From contig DASXNH010000201.1 in NCBI GenBank assembly GCA_036495195.1, forward strand, positions 6,579 through 70,578: DNA of 64,000 nt, written 5' to 3'. Both the position numbers and the translations under genes were made by a program. Below, piece after piece: positions 8,005 to 15,471 of this stretch. The DNA comes from Palsa-872 sp036495195. GTDB taxonomy: Bacteria; Chloroflexota; Dormibacteria; Dormibacterales; Dormibacteraceae. The notes beneath the pieces were generated by a model. It searched no databases and was not told the origin of the DNA. It worked only from the letters and a program-made list of their open reading frames with translations. Within the stretch, counting starts at the first letter, position 1. Each line of letters begins with the position of its first letter.

Positions 8005-9285
8005 GTGACGTACCAGGAGTCGCTCGCATACATCTCGAAGCTCGGCCGTTTCGGCATGAAGCTGGGGACGGAGCGAACCCGAGCGATGCTGGACCACCTC
8101 GGCAATCCGGAGCGCGGCTTGCAAGGCGCGCTGATCGCAGGCACCAATGGCAAGGGCTCGACGGCAGCTTGCCTCGCGTTCATCCTGCAGGCGGCTGGTC
8201 GCAACGTCGGTTTCATGCCCAAGCCTCACCTCGTCTCTTACACCGAGCGGATCCAGTTCAACGGCGTTCCGATTAGCGAGCTGGATTTTGTCCGCACGCT
8301 CGAAGCGCTGAGGCCCGTCCTTGACGCAGTCGCGCTCGAGACCGGCCAGGCGACCGAGTTCGAGATGCTGACGGCGATGGCACTCGCCTACCTCGCGCCG
8401 AGAATCGATCGACTGGTGTGTGAGGTCGGGCTCGGAGGCCGCCTCGATGCCACGAACGCTCTCGACCTGGGGATCGCGATGATCACCAACGTCGACCTCG
8501 ATCATCAGAAGTACCTGGGCGCCACGATCGAACAGATCGCTCACGAGAAGGCGGCGATCATCAAACCCGGCAACCGCGTGATCACCGGCTGCGAAGGCGT
8601 CGCCCTCGAGATCGTCGAGGACCATGCGAGAAAAGCCGGTTCGCCGGTCTGGCGATTGGGCCGCGAGATAGTTCTCACGTCGACGGCCAAAGGCTGGGAC
8701 GGACATCGCCTCGATGTGACGGTCGAGGGCCATGACTATTCAAACCTGACGCTCCCTTTGGTCGGCGATTACCAGCCCGCCAACGCCGCGCTGGCGGTGG
8801 CCGCCGCGGTCGCGCTCGGCGATGCTACCGACGATTCTGTGCGGCATGGCTTGGCCTCGACGGTGTGGCCGGGCAGGCTGCAGCTGGTCGCCACCAGACC
8901 GCGTTTGATTCTCGACGGCGGCCACAACCCGGCGGCGATGACGAAGGCTGGAGCCGCGCTTCGCCGGCTGGTCGGCAAGCAACGCCTTGTCGCCGTCTTT
9001 GCGATGTTGAGCGAACGCAACCCGTCCGAGCTGCTCGCCGCACTGCGCAAGATGGAGCCGGACGCTGTCGTTTTCACCGAGCCGGGCAGCGCCACGGGGC
9101 ATGCCATCCCGGCCGAACACCTGACTGACATCTATGGCGCCGGCGCTCATGCCCTGTTACCCGCGTCCGCCGCGCTGCAGAGGGCAAAGGAGCTGGCCGG
9201 GGCCGACGGCAATGTCCTGGTTTGCGGCTCGCTTTATCTGGTCGGCGAGATCCTGGCCCAGACCGCGGAGTTCGGCGGACGCTGA
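8005..9285 (+). CDS. folC: FolC folylpolyglutamate/dihydrofolate synthase
   Basis: A Mur-ligase-family enzyme adding glutamate to dihydropteroate and to THF. The protein is 426 aa. It has the P-loop GTNGKGST at about 47-54, a PHLVSYTERIQFNG motif, EVGLGGRLDATN, the metal-site region NVDLDHQKYLG, and the Mur C-terminal signature LDGGHNPAA. The GTG at 8005 gives the standard N-terminus. It follows folD by 15 bp and is likely co-transcribed. Polyglutamylation would retain the THF pool used by the C1 genes. Confidence 0.93.
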   Translation: MTYQESLAYISKLGRFGMKLGTERTRAMLDHLGNPERGLQGALIAGTNGKGSTAACLAFILQAAGRNVGFMPKPHLVSYTERIQFNGVPISELDFVRTLEALRPVLDAVALETGQATEFEMLTAMALAYLAPRIDRLVCEVGLGGRLDATNALDLGIAMITNVDLDHQKYLGATIEQIAHEKAAIIKPGNRVITGCEGVALEIVEDHARKAGSPVWRLGREIVLTSTAKGWDGHRLDVTVEGHDYSNLTLPLVGDYQPANAALAVAAAVALGDATDDSVRHGLASTVWPGRLQLVATRPRLILDGGHNPAAMTKAGAALRRLVGKQRLVAVFAMLSERNPSELLAALRKMEPDAVVFTEPGSATGHAIPAEHLTDIYGAGAHALLPASAALQRAKELAGADGNVLVCGSLYLVGEILAQTAEFGGR

Positions 9286-9315
9286 GCCTCGCTGTCTGGT
9301 AGTAATGAAGCGCGC

Positions 9316-9879
9316 ATGCAAACTCCTGGCAGCCAGACCTTCTACCGTGGCACCGACCGAATCCTGGGCGGGGTCTGTTCAGGCTTGGCGGAAGGCTTTC
9401 ACGTCGAGGTGCTCTGGGTCCGCCTGGCTTTTGTGGTGCTCGCGTTCATCAATGGGGTCGGCCTCCTGCTATACGCCGTGTTGTGGGTGCTGATGCCGGA
9501 GCGCGCGGGCTACCGTCCCGCGGGTCAAAACGCAATCGATTCCATGGTGGCCGATCTCAAGCGTGCCTGGCTTGACCTGAAGGCCCAGTTCGCAGGGTCT
9601 CCGGCCCCGGCCCCGACAACGTCCCCCTTGGCGGATGCCGTCGTCACGCCGCCGCCCTCCGGCGCCTCGTTGACCCCTGAAGCTGCTCCCCCAACGTCAT
9701 CAGCGAGTCCTCGGCCTGCCACCCAAACCCCCACATTCCTCTTCGGCGCGATCCTGGTCGCTCTTGGCATCGCCTTCCTGGCCGCCAACAGCGGCATCAC
9801 CTGGAACGTGATCTTGCCGGCGGCTTTGATCGCGCTCGGGATCGCGCTCCTCGTCAGGAATATGGAGAAGCGGACCTAA
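9316..9879 (+). CDS. PspC-domain membrane protein
   Basis: An N-terminal PspC domain (residues about 7-65) shows the typical YRGTDRILGGVCSGLAEGF start, then a hydrophobic segment and the LYAVLWVLMPE ending. A Pro/Ala/Ser/Thr-rich linker of about 50 residues follows, then two membrane segments (about 135-153 and 158-178) with a LiaF-like ILVALGIAFL pattern. PspC proteins act in envelope-stress signalling. The domain call is firm and the specific role is not. It follows folC by 30 bp but is functionally unrelated. Confidence 0.85.
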   Translation: MQTPGSQTFYRGTDRILGGVCSGLAEGFHVEVLWVRLAFVVLAFINGVGLLLYAVLWVLMPERAGYRPAGQNAIDSMVADLKRAWLDLKAQFAGSPAPAPTTSPLADAVVTPPPSGASLTPEAAPPTSSASPRPATQTPTFLFGAILVALGIAFLAANSGITWNVILPAALIALGIALLVRNMEKRT

Positions 9880-9883
9880 CCTT

Positions 9884-10324
9884 TCACCATCGGAATCGTC
9901 TGAGCTGTCTCAGATCGATCTTCCACTCACGCTTCGGTGCACGCCAGAAACGCACGCCAAGGTAGGCGCACCCGAGGATCATCGGCAGCAACAGCACAGC
10001 GGCCATCAGCACCCACGGGCCTCCGGCGCTCAACCACACGCCCGCGATCAGCCCGGCTGCGATCACCAGGCCGGACGCCCCCGCCAGCAGCTCGGTCGCC
10101 GAGCGGATCTGCACCGTCGGTGTGGCACCGCGCGCCGGCGCGCCGCCAGGCCGAGGCCGGGCCCCCGAACCCCACGCGAAAAGCACCAGGCTGATGCCCA
10201 CCAGCCCCGCCAGCAGCGCGACGACCTCGGCGATCAGGCCTTCTCGCGTGTCCGCGACTCGCCCGGCGGCCACGAAGGCCACGGCGACCAGGGCAGCCCC
10301 GACCACGAGCGCCAGCCATCGCAC
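9884..10324 (-). CDS. Small four-helix membrane protein, unknown
   Basis: A 146-aa protein with four predicted membrane segments (about 4-20, 33-51, 80-98, 103-124), a polar Pro/Gly/Arg-rich loop after the second, and a basic C-terminal tail of about 20 residues (RAPKREWKIDLRQLRRFRW). I do not recognise the family. It is convergent with the PspC gene (4-bp gap) and starts 1 bp after the stop of the SDR gene on the same strand, so the two are probably co-transcribed. Confidence 0.65.
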   Translation of the reverse strand: MRWLALVVGAALVAVAFVAAGRVADTREGLIAEVVALLAGLVGISLVLFAWGSGARPRPGGAPARGATPTVQIRSATELLAGASGLVIAAGLIAGVWLSAGGPWVLMAAVLLLPMILGCAYLGVRFWRAPKREWKIDLRQLRRFRW

Positions 10325-10325
10325 C

Positions 10326-11105
10326 CTACTGATTGGCGGCGACGATGTTTGCCCGCAGGCGTCTCATGCCCCTGAGCCATCTGTCGTAGTCAGACGCTTT
10401 CCTGCCAAAGTACTCCGCGACCTCGGGGTGCGGCAGGATGAGAAAGCTCTCGTCGCGGATCCCCTGCATGACAGAGTCGGCAACCTGGTCGGGCTCGAGC
10501 GCGGTAGAGGTGAGAAAGTCGAGGCCCCGCCTGCGCTCCATCGCCAGCATGTCGGTCTTCACCCCCAGGGGGCACACGCACGAAACGCGGATTCCCTCAT
10601 CACCATGGGCGATGGAGAGCCATTCGAAGAACGACAGCGCGGCCGCCTTGGTCACGCCGTACGGAGACGCGAACATGTGGTTGAGCAGGCCCGCGGCAGA
10701 TACCGTGCCAACGATGTAGCCCTCTTTGCGGGCGAGCATCGCCGGCAACGCATGACGAGCGAAGTACACGTGAGCCATCACGTTCACGTCCCATATGCTC
10801 TGCCATTCCGAGTTGGTGGCCTCGGGTCCGCCGCCGACTGCGATGCCCGCGTTTGAGCACAGGATGTCGATACGTCCCTTGGCGATGTGAACTTTTTCCA
10901 CAAGCTGCACGACCTCCGTCTCACTCGAAACGTCGCACCGAATGGCCATGCCACCAATTTCGCGCGCCACGCTCCAGGCATCGTCCGCATCGACGTCCGC
11001 CACGACGACGATCTCGGCACCGGCGGCCGCAAATTTGCGAGCGAGAGCGCGACCGATGCCGCGAGCTCCCCCTGTCACCACCACGACTCGGTCAGCAACT
11101 TCCAT
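10326..11105 (-). CDS. Short-chain dehydrogenase/reductase (SDR)
   Basis: Classical SDR oxidoreductase of 259 aa from the ATG at 11105 (MEVADRVVVVTGGARGIG). It has the TGGARGIG cofactor motif at 11-18, an acidic VADVDADD end of the second strand suggesting NAD(H) preference, NAG at 85-87, and the catalytic Ser136, Tyr149 and Lys153. A longer open frame back to 11303 adds a poorly structured leader overlapping the divergent regulator's promoter, so it was rejected. The HxlR-type regulator at 11270 is divergent and may control it. The substrate is unknown. Confidence 0.85.
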   Translation of the reverse strand: MEVADRVVVVTGGARGIGRALARKFAAAGAEIVVVADVDADDAWSVAREIGGMAIRCDVSSETEVVQLVEKVHIAKGRIDILCSNAGIAVGGGPEATNSEWQSIWDVNVMAHVYFARHALPAMLARKEGYIVGTVSAAGLLNHMFASPYGVTKAAALSFFEWLSIAHGDEGIRVSCVCPLGVKTDMLAMERRRGLDFLTSTALEPDQVADSVMQGIRDESFLILPHPEVAEYFGRKASDYDRWLRGMRRLRANIVAANQ

Positions 11106-11255
11106 TGATGGCAGCGCGAGTCTACGCTGCGCACCGGCCATGTTTGAGTCGCCGGTGGTCCGGCGCACGAGGCTTGATGAGAGATGGTCGAGAGCCGGTA
11201 GAGAAATTTCGAGAAATAAACCATGGGCCTTGCTTCCGCGACTGCCGATACCGCA

Positions 11256-11261
11256 TAGAAT
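11256..11261 (+). promoter_or_regulatory. -10 element TAGAAT for the HxlR gene
   Basis: TAGAAT ends 8 bases before the ATG at 11270, with no Shine-Dalgarno between. This is consistent with a leaderless mRNA. The element sits in the 164-bp divergent region between the regulator and the SDR gene. Confidence 0.4.
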
Positions 11262-11269
11262 CACTCCCC

Positions 11270-11608
11270 ATGGTCGGTGGGGGCCTCGACTACAGCGCGC
11301 CATTTCAACGCGCCATTGAGCTGATCGGTAAGCGTTGGACTGGGGCGGTCGTCAAAGCCTTGATCCCGGCGCCTGCTCGATTCAATCAGCTTCTTGCCGG
11401 TATCCCCGGCATCAGTGACCGCGTGCTCACCGAGAGGTTGCGCGAGCTGGAGACGGAAGGCCTCGTCGAGCGTCTCGTCGACCCAGGTCCACCGGTCAGG
11501 GTCAGTTACCGACTCACCTCCCGCGGCAGGGCGCTCGAGCCCGTGCTGGCCGCTGTGGCCAGCTGGGCCGAGAGCTGGATGACATCAGTCGAGGCTGCGG
11601 TCGGCTAA
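11270..11608 (+). CDS. HxlR-family winged-helix regulator
   Basis: A 112-aa winged-helix DNA-binding protein. It shows the HxlR hallmarks IELIGKRWTGAVVKAL (helix 1-2), RFNQLLAGIPGISDRVLTERLRELE (recognition helix region) and a wing ending VSYRLTSRGRAL. The N-terminal Cys found in redox- and aldehyde-sensing HxlR/HypR/YodB members is absent, since the sequence before the first helix is YSAPFQRA, so a thiol switch is unlikely. The open frame extends upstream to 10853 but overlaps the SDR gene antisense. The ATG at 11270 gives the family's standard length. It probably regulates the divergent SDR gene. Confidence 0.85.
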   Translation: MVGGGLDYSAPFQRAIELIGKRWTGAVVKALIPAPARFNQLLAGIPGISDRVLTERLRELETEGLVERLVDPGPPVRVSYRLTSRGRALEPVLAAVASWAESWMTSVEAAVG

Positions 11609-11646
11609 GCGAAACGGTGCTTTCTTAGCCCCGGCCATTCGGCTGA

Positions 11647-11652
11647 TAGGCT
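11647..11652 (+). promoter_or_regulatory. -10 element TAGGCT, leaderless-type start
   Basis: TAGGCT ends 8 bases before the ATG at 11661, with no Shine-Dalgarno. The same hexamer, and a similar CGCAATGCC start context, occur at 1050-1073. Confidence 0.38.
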
Positions 11653-11660
11653 TTAGCGCA

Positions 11661-12245
11661 ATGCCGATTGGCGACTTCCTGCGCCGCCGGCCTGAAGCAC
11701 AGGCGTGTCTGGCTTGCGGGTCCCCACTGCCTCGCGGCGCTGTGTTCTGTCCATCGTGCGGCGTGCGTGCTGACGACCCTCAGGCCGAGCCGCTGCATAT
11801 CGTCGATCGGACCACGGGACTCTTCAACGATCGATTCGTCCGTCCTGTCCTCGAGGACGAGCTGGCGCGTGCACATCGCTATCAGCGGAATCTCGGGGTC
11901 CTCCTGGTCGAGGCGGACGGCACCGGTTCACCCGAGGAGTCATTGAAGATGATGGCCGCCGCCCTCGCCGGCACCGTGCGCGACGTCGACACGCCTGGAG
12001 TCCTTGGCCGAACCCCCCCTCAGCTCCTCGCCATCCTGCCCGACACCGACGTCGCCGGCACGGCGCATGCCGCGAACAGGGTGCTGTCGGCTGTCAACGA
12101 GGCGTTGAAGCTGCATGGTGGCCATGCGTCGGTCGGCCTCGTCTGCGTCCGGCCTGGCCAGCGCGTTCGAGCCGGAGCGGTGATCGAGAGCGCGAGCCGC
12201 TCGTTGCGCTCTGGCCGGCCCGAGATGATGGGCAAGCCGGCCTGA
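11661..12245 (+). CDS. Zinc-ribbon protein with degenerate GGDEF-like domain
   Basis: A 194-aa cytosolic protein. Residues 16-35 form a two-CxxC zinc ribbon (CLACGS...CPSCGV). From about 48 the sequence follows a diguanylate-cyclase-like fold: DRTTGLFNDRFVRPVLEDEL matches the family's D-x-L-T-G-L-x-N-R start, and LGVLLVEADG matches the first strand with its Asp. Where the GGDEF active loop should be, the sequence reads RTPPQLLAILPDTD, so the signature is lost and no cyclase activity is expected. It may act as a receptor or scaffold. Its stop overlaps the next gene's presumed CTG start. Confidence 0.7.
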   Translation: MPIGDFLRRRPEAQACLACGSPLPRGAVFCPSCGVRADDPQAEPLHIVDRTTGLFNDRFVRPVLEDELARAHRYQRNLGVLLVEADGTGSPEESLKMMAAALAGTVRDVDTPGVLGRTPPQLLAILPDTDVAGTAHAANRVLSAVNEALKLHGGHASVGLVCVRPGQRVRAGAVIESASRSLRSGRPEMMGKPA

Positions 12246-12808
12246 GCGTCGAGGTCTATCTCGCCCGCCACGGCGAGACAGAGTGGAGCCTCAGCGGCCG
12301 CCACACAGGCAGGACCGACCTCCCGCTGACACCTCGGGGCGAGGAGAAGGCGGCGAGGTTGAGCGGGCCATTACAGAAGATCCACTTCGATGTCGTGTTC
12401 TCCAGCCCACTGCAACGCGCCAGGCGCACAGCCGAGCTGGCCGGCTTCCCCGAGCCTAAATTCACCGACCTCCTGCGCGAGGTCGATTACGGCGAGTACG
12501 AGGGCATGACCACCAAGGCGATTCGAGAATCGCGGCCTGACTGGGAGCTGTACAAGGATGGAAGCCCGGGCGGCGAGACACCCGTGGAGATCTACGCGCG
12601 AGCGAGTGCCTTCGTCAAGCTGGCCACGGCTGCTGGCGGCCGCGTCCTGGCTTTCTCACACGGACACTTCCTGCGTGCCGTCGCCATCGCCTGGATGGGG
12701 CTGGAGGTTAAGGCCGCCGCAACCCTCGACCTCGACGTCGCCACGCTCAGCCTTCTCCGCGACGACGAGAAGGGTCGCCTCCTCGTGATGTGGAACTCGC
12801 CGCCGTGA
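12242..12808 (+). CDS. Histidine phosphatase (phosphoglycerate-mutase-like), CTG start
   Basis: A histidine-phosphatase-superfamily enzyme of 188 aa. The catalytic LARHGETEW motif lies at residues 7-15, SSPLQRARRTAE follows, GEYEGM carries the proton-donor Glu region, and FSHGHFLRA holds the second His. The frame contains no ATG, GTG or TTG upstream of the catalytic RHG before reaching deep into the previous gene. The first TTG (12359) would delete the active site. CTG at 12242 overlaps the preceding TGA (CTGA) and gives the standard N-terminus (xSVEVYLARHG), so it is the best start. The substrate could be a sugar phosphate or alpha-ribazole-type phosphate; unresolved. Confidence 0.8.
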   Translation: MSVEVYLARHGETEWSLSGRHTGRTDLPLTPRGEEKAARLSGPLQKIHFDVVFSSPLQRARRTAELAGFPEPKFTDLLREVDYGEYEGMTTKAIRESRPDWELYKDGSPGGETPVEIYARASAFVKLATAAGGRVLAFSHGHFLRAVAIAWMGLEVKAAATLDLDVATLSLLRDDEKGRLLVMWNSPP

Positions 12809-12821
12809 CCGGGATGCGGTC

Positions 12822-13157
12822 CTAGGCCTTGTGTCGCAAGCTCCATTTCCGGCTTCTGACCCCTGGCAAACCCGCGTAGACGAGGTAAGCCGACGTCGTG
12901 AGCGCTGCGTGGTAGGTGTGCCTCTCGCCCGGGTTTATCAGCAGCATCTCACCCGCGGAGACCTCTCCCTGACTGCTCCCATCGTCGAAGCGCAGCTGTC
13001 CAACCGTCACGATCAGCGCCACGGGAATGGCGTTGCGATGCTCCGGAACATTCTGTCCCGGCTCCAACCGCAGGCCGACCACGCGCATCGATCCGCAGTC
13101 CGCGATCTGCTCGAAGCCAAGGGCACGCCGCGATCCTTCAGGGCCTTGCGCTGTCAC
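12822..13157 (-). CDS. Cupin-domain protein
   Basis: A single-domain cupin of 111 aa. Cupin motif 1 is degenerate (LEPGQNVPEHRNAIPVALIVTVGQLRF), retaining the PG and one His. Motif 2 reads AGEMLLINPGERHTYHA and retains the PGExH-type His. Metal binding through one or two His is plausible. Such proteins serve as sensors, isomerases or dioxygenases, and no substrate can be inferred. It is divergent from the ComB-like gene with only 14 bp between the starts. Confidence 0.75.
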   Translation of the reverse strand: MTAQGPEGSRRALGFEQIADCGSMRVVGLRLEPGQNVPEHRNAIPVALIVTVGQLRFDDGSSQGEVSAGEMLLINPGERHTYHAALTTSAYLVYAGLPGVRSRKWSLRHKA

Positions 13158-13171
13158 TGTCGCCGAATATC

Positions 13172-13900
13172 ATGCCCGCCTCGCGGTGCAAAGCCTCACC
13201 ATCCAATGCTGTGCTGATCAATCGGCTGGTTGGTGTCGATGGCGCTCGAAAGGCGCGTGGGCTCGTGGTGGTGATCGATGTGCTTCGCGCTTTCACGGTC
13301 AGTGCCTATGCGCTGGCGGGTGGAGCACGTGAGTGCCTGCTGGTGCCCACAACCGCCGAAGCTCGCGCCCTGCACGAGCAGATCCCGGGCTCGATGATCT
13401 CCGCTGAGGAGGAAGCGCTGCCAGTTCTCGGCATCCCCATCAGCAACTCACCCACTCAGATCAAGTCGGCGGATCTGAAGGATCGCGTTCTGGTTCAGCG
13501 GTCGAGCGCCGGCACCACGGTGATGTCGGCGGTTGAGTCAGCTGACGAGCTTTACGCCTCGAGCCTTGTCGTCGCACGGGCAACAGCGCAGATCTGCCTG
13601 TCGAAGCACCCGCAGACGCTGACGCTGGTCGCGTCTGCCGACCACCCCGAAGATCACGCATGCGCCACGTATATCGAGGGTCTGTTGCGTGGCCACGAGC
13701 CTGACGTCGCGAGCCTTCTCGAGCCGCTCCGCGCGAGCGCTCGTTTCGCGCGAGCGATGAGCGGTGGCTGGCCCGGCTTTCCGGCCACGGACCTCGAGCT
13801 GGCGCTGGTGCCCGACCGGTTCGACTTCGCCATGCCGGCAACGCGAGGCGGCAACTATCTGCGCCTCACCGCCTCAGTCGTGGGCAACCGGAAAGGCTAA
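13172..13900 (+). CDS. ComB-family 2-phosphosulfolactate phosphatase-like protein
   Basis: A 242-aa member of the ComB family (2-phosphosulfolactate phosphatase). Signatures are VVVIDVLRAFTVSAYALAGGA (about 31-51) with the Asp-Val-x-Arg metal/phosphate region, and VQRSSAGTTV in place of the usual (T/S)NGT motif. The family acts in coenzyme M or sulfolactate metabolism, but many bacterial members stand alone and have no proven role, as here. The ATG at 13172 is used, and an in-frame GTG 13 codons later is possible. A cobalamin riboswitch begins about 5 bp after its stop. Confidence 0.75.
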   Translation: MPASRCKASPSNAVLINRLVGVDGARKARGLVVVIDVLRAFTVSAYALAGGARECLLVPTTAEARALHEQIPGSMISAEEEALPVLGIPISNSPTQIKSADLKDRVLVQRSSAGTTVMSAVESADELYASSLVVARATAQICLSKHPQTLTLVASADHPEDHACATYIEGLLRGHEPDVASLLEPLRASARFARAMSGGWPGFPATDLELALVPDRFDFAMPATRGGNYLRLTASVVGNRKG

Positions 13901-13904
13901 GATT

Positions 13905-14055
13905 CAGCTCAGGGCACCAAGGGAATCCGGTGCGAAACCGGAGCTGTCGCGCAACTGTGAGCGGGGAGCCTCCGTCCGACAAACGCCACTGAGGCCCACA
14001 AGCCTCGGGAAGGCAGATGGGGGCGGCGATCCGCGAGCCAGGAGACCTGAACGCC
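13905..14055 (+). promoter_or_regulatory. Cobalamin (B12) riboswitch aptamer
   Basis: The core boxes of the cobalamin riboswitch appear in order. They are GGGAATCCGGTGCGAAACCG (13921-13940) with its pairing arm, CGCGCAACTGTGAGCGG (13948-13964), GCCACTG (13985-13991), GGGAAGG (14007-14013) and the B12 box AGCCAGGAGACCTG (14036-14049). The aptamer lies directly upstream of a cobalamin-uptake gene set. A downstream hairpin appears to mask the ribosome-binding site of the first gene, which suggests translational repression when adenosylcobalamin or another cobalamin binds. Confidence 0.95.
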
Positions 14056-14092
14056 CGCAACGGCAACCCGTCCGCGCGCAACGGCACGGAAG

Positions 14093-14146
14093 CTCCTGGC
14101 GGTCGGCTTTCAGCAGCGCGTTCGGGAAGGCTTGACCGCCTGGAGG
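14093..14146 (+). promoter_or_regulatory. SD-sequestering hairpin (riboswitch expression platform)
   Basis: CTCCTGGCGGTC (14093-14104) can pair with GACCGCCTGGAG (14134-14145): 11 Watson-Crick pairs and one T-T mismatch. The 3' arm contains the GGAGG Shine-Dalgarno (14142-14146) of the GTG start at 14154. This is the expected layout of a translational cobalamin switch. The competing antisequestor is not obvious by eye. Confidence 0.7.
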
Positions 14147-14153
14147 AAAAATC

Positions 14154-14636
14154 GTGCGTAAGTACCTCTTGGGGGCCAGCGCGACACTGGCTCTTGTCGT
14201 CGCCGCGTGCGGAGGCTCGTCACCCACCAGCCAGGCGAGCCCAACCAGCTCCTGCGCCAACGCGGGTGCCGCTCACCATGCGTACATCGTGATTCAGCAC
14301 TTGTCGGGCGCCTCCGTCCAGAAGTGCGTCGGCTTTGCCGGCGACACCATCGACGGCAAAACTTTGATGGACCAATCGGGAATCGAGTATCAAGCCCAGT
14401 CATTCAGCTTCGGCAACGCGGTCTGCCAGATCGACAACGAGCCCGCCCAATTCAGCAAGTGCTTCCCGGCGAACGCCCCTTACTGGTCGCTTTTCATCGA
14501 GACAGGCGGCGCCTGGGCCAGCGCCACGAAATCATTTGACGTGTTGCAGCTGCACGACAAGGAAGCGTTCGGTTGGCATTACGTCCAGCAATCCGATCCC
14601 TCTCCCGCGCCACCTCCGCTGGCGAGCGTGGGCTGA
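14154..14636 (+). CDS. Lipoprotein with DUF4430 (transcobalamin-like) domain
   Basis: A 160-aa exported lipoprotein. The N-terminus MRKYLLGASATLALVVAAC carries a lipobox with Cys19 as the acylation site. After a Ser/Pro linker the sequence matches the DUF4430/transcobalamin C-terminal-like fold: a V-x-x-L type start, FGNAVCQIDNEP with a conserved Cys, a second Cys in FSKCFPANAPYWSLFIETGG, and DKEAFGWHYV near the end. The GTG at 14154 has a strong GGAGG 7 bases upstream. Placed directly behind a B12 riboswitch and before an ECF transporter, it is most likely an extracytoplasmic cobalamin- or corrinoid-capture protein (inference). Confidence 0.8.
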   Translation: MRKYLLGASATLALVVAACGGSSPTSQASPTSSCANAGAAHHAYIVIQHLSGASVQKCVGFAGDTIDGKTLMDQSGIEYQAQSFSFGNAVCQIDNEPAQFSKCFPANAPYWSLFIETGGAWASATKSFDVLQLHDKEAFGWHYVQQSDPSPAPPPLASVG

Positions 14637-14643
14637 GCTCCCA

Positions 14644-15471
14644 TTGAACGCGAGAGCGGTGGCGGCGTGGTCCGCCACCTGCATCTTCATCGTCTTGTCG
14701 ACGACCAACCCGGCCTACAAAGCCCTGGTGCTGGTGGCGGCGCTCGCTGCGCTCGCCACCGGCGTCGGGCTGCGCCGCACTCGTGGCGTGCTGATCGGCG
14801 TCGTCCTGGTCGCCGCCTTCGCGGTCCTTCTCAACTTCGTCTCAGCGCATCTCGGGACAACCGTATTGTTCGCGCTCCCCGACCAGATCCCTGCCCTGGG
14901 CGGCCCTTACACGCTCGAGGCGCTGGCTTTCGGCGCCACGGGCGGATTGACCGTCGCGGCCGCAATCCTTGGCGCCGCGCCCTTCTCCTTGCTTCTCCCT
15001 TCACACGAGGTCATGGATGCGCTGCCGGCGGCGCTCTCACGCACCGGTGCCGCCATCGCGGCCTCCTTGAACCTCGTGCCTGCGGTCGCATCGTCCTTTG
15101 TCCAGGTCGCCGAGGCGCAGCGATTGCGTGGATGGCGACCCCGCGGCCCGAGGTCCTGGTCGGAGATCGTCGTTCCCGTCGTGCTGACCAGCGTCGAGGG
15201 TTCGATTCAGCTGGCCGAGTCGATGGAGGCTCGAGGCTTTGGCTCGGGCCCGCGCACAGCGGTAAAGCCGCGGCGCATGCAGCGGCGGGACTGGGTGCTC
15301 GTTGGAGCTTGCGGTGGGGCGCTTGCAATCTTCACCATCTCTCAGGCGGTGGGCTGGGCAGCGCCCTGGTACGCATATCCGACCCTGACAGCCCCTTCCA
15401 TCGACGCCAGACCGCTGGCTGCCTGCTTGCTTCTCTTCGCACCGGTGCTGATTTGGCGGTCGCGAAGCTAA
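14644..15471 (+). CDS. ECF transporter transmembrane component EcfT
   Basis: The T (scaffold) subunit of an energy-coupling-factor importer, 275 aa, with about five membrane segments. The coupling-helix motifs are visible as EAQRLRGWRPRG (about 158) and SMEARGFGSGPRT (about 195), the A-x-x-R-G type pairs that dock onto the ATPases. The start is TTG at 14644, 7 bp after the lipoprotein stop; the frame is open further upstream only as an overlap. The following ATPase gene overlaps its end by 19 bp. The context under a B12 riboswitch indicates cobalamin or cobalt uptake. Confidence 0.85.
   Translation: MNARAVAAWSATCIFIVLSTTNPAYKALVLVAALAALATGVGLRRTRGVLIGVVLVAAFAVLLNFVSAHLGTTVLFALPDQIPALGGPYTLEALAFGATGGLTVAAAILGAAPFSLLLPSHEVMDALPAALSRTGAAIAASLNLVPAVASSFVQVAEAQRLRGWRPRGPRSWSEIVVPVVLTSVEGSIQLAESMEARGFGSGPRTAVKPRRMQRRDWVLVGACGGALAIFTISQAVGWAAPWYAYPTLTAPSIDARPLAACLLLFAPVLIWRSRS

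Noticed and set aside
10853..11269. N-terminal extension of the HxlR regulator
   Set aside because: It overlaps the SDR gene antisense and adds about 139 low-complexity residues; the family's length fits ATG 11270.
14667..15452. Upstream part of the open frame containing the fused ECF ATPase
   Set aside because: This stretch reads out of frame through EcfT; the ABC fold begins at TTG 15453.
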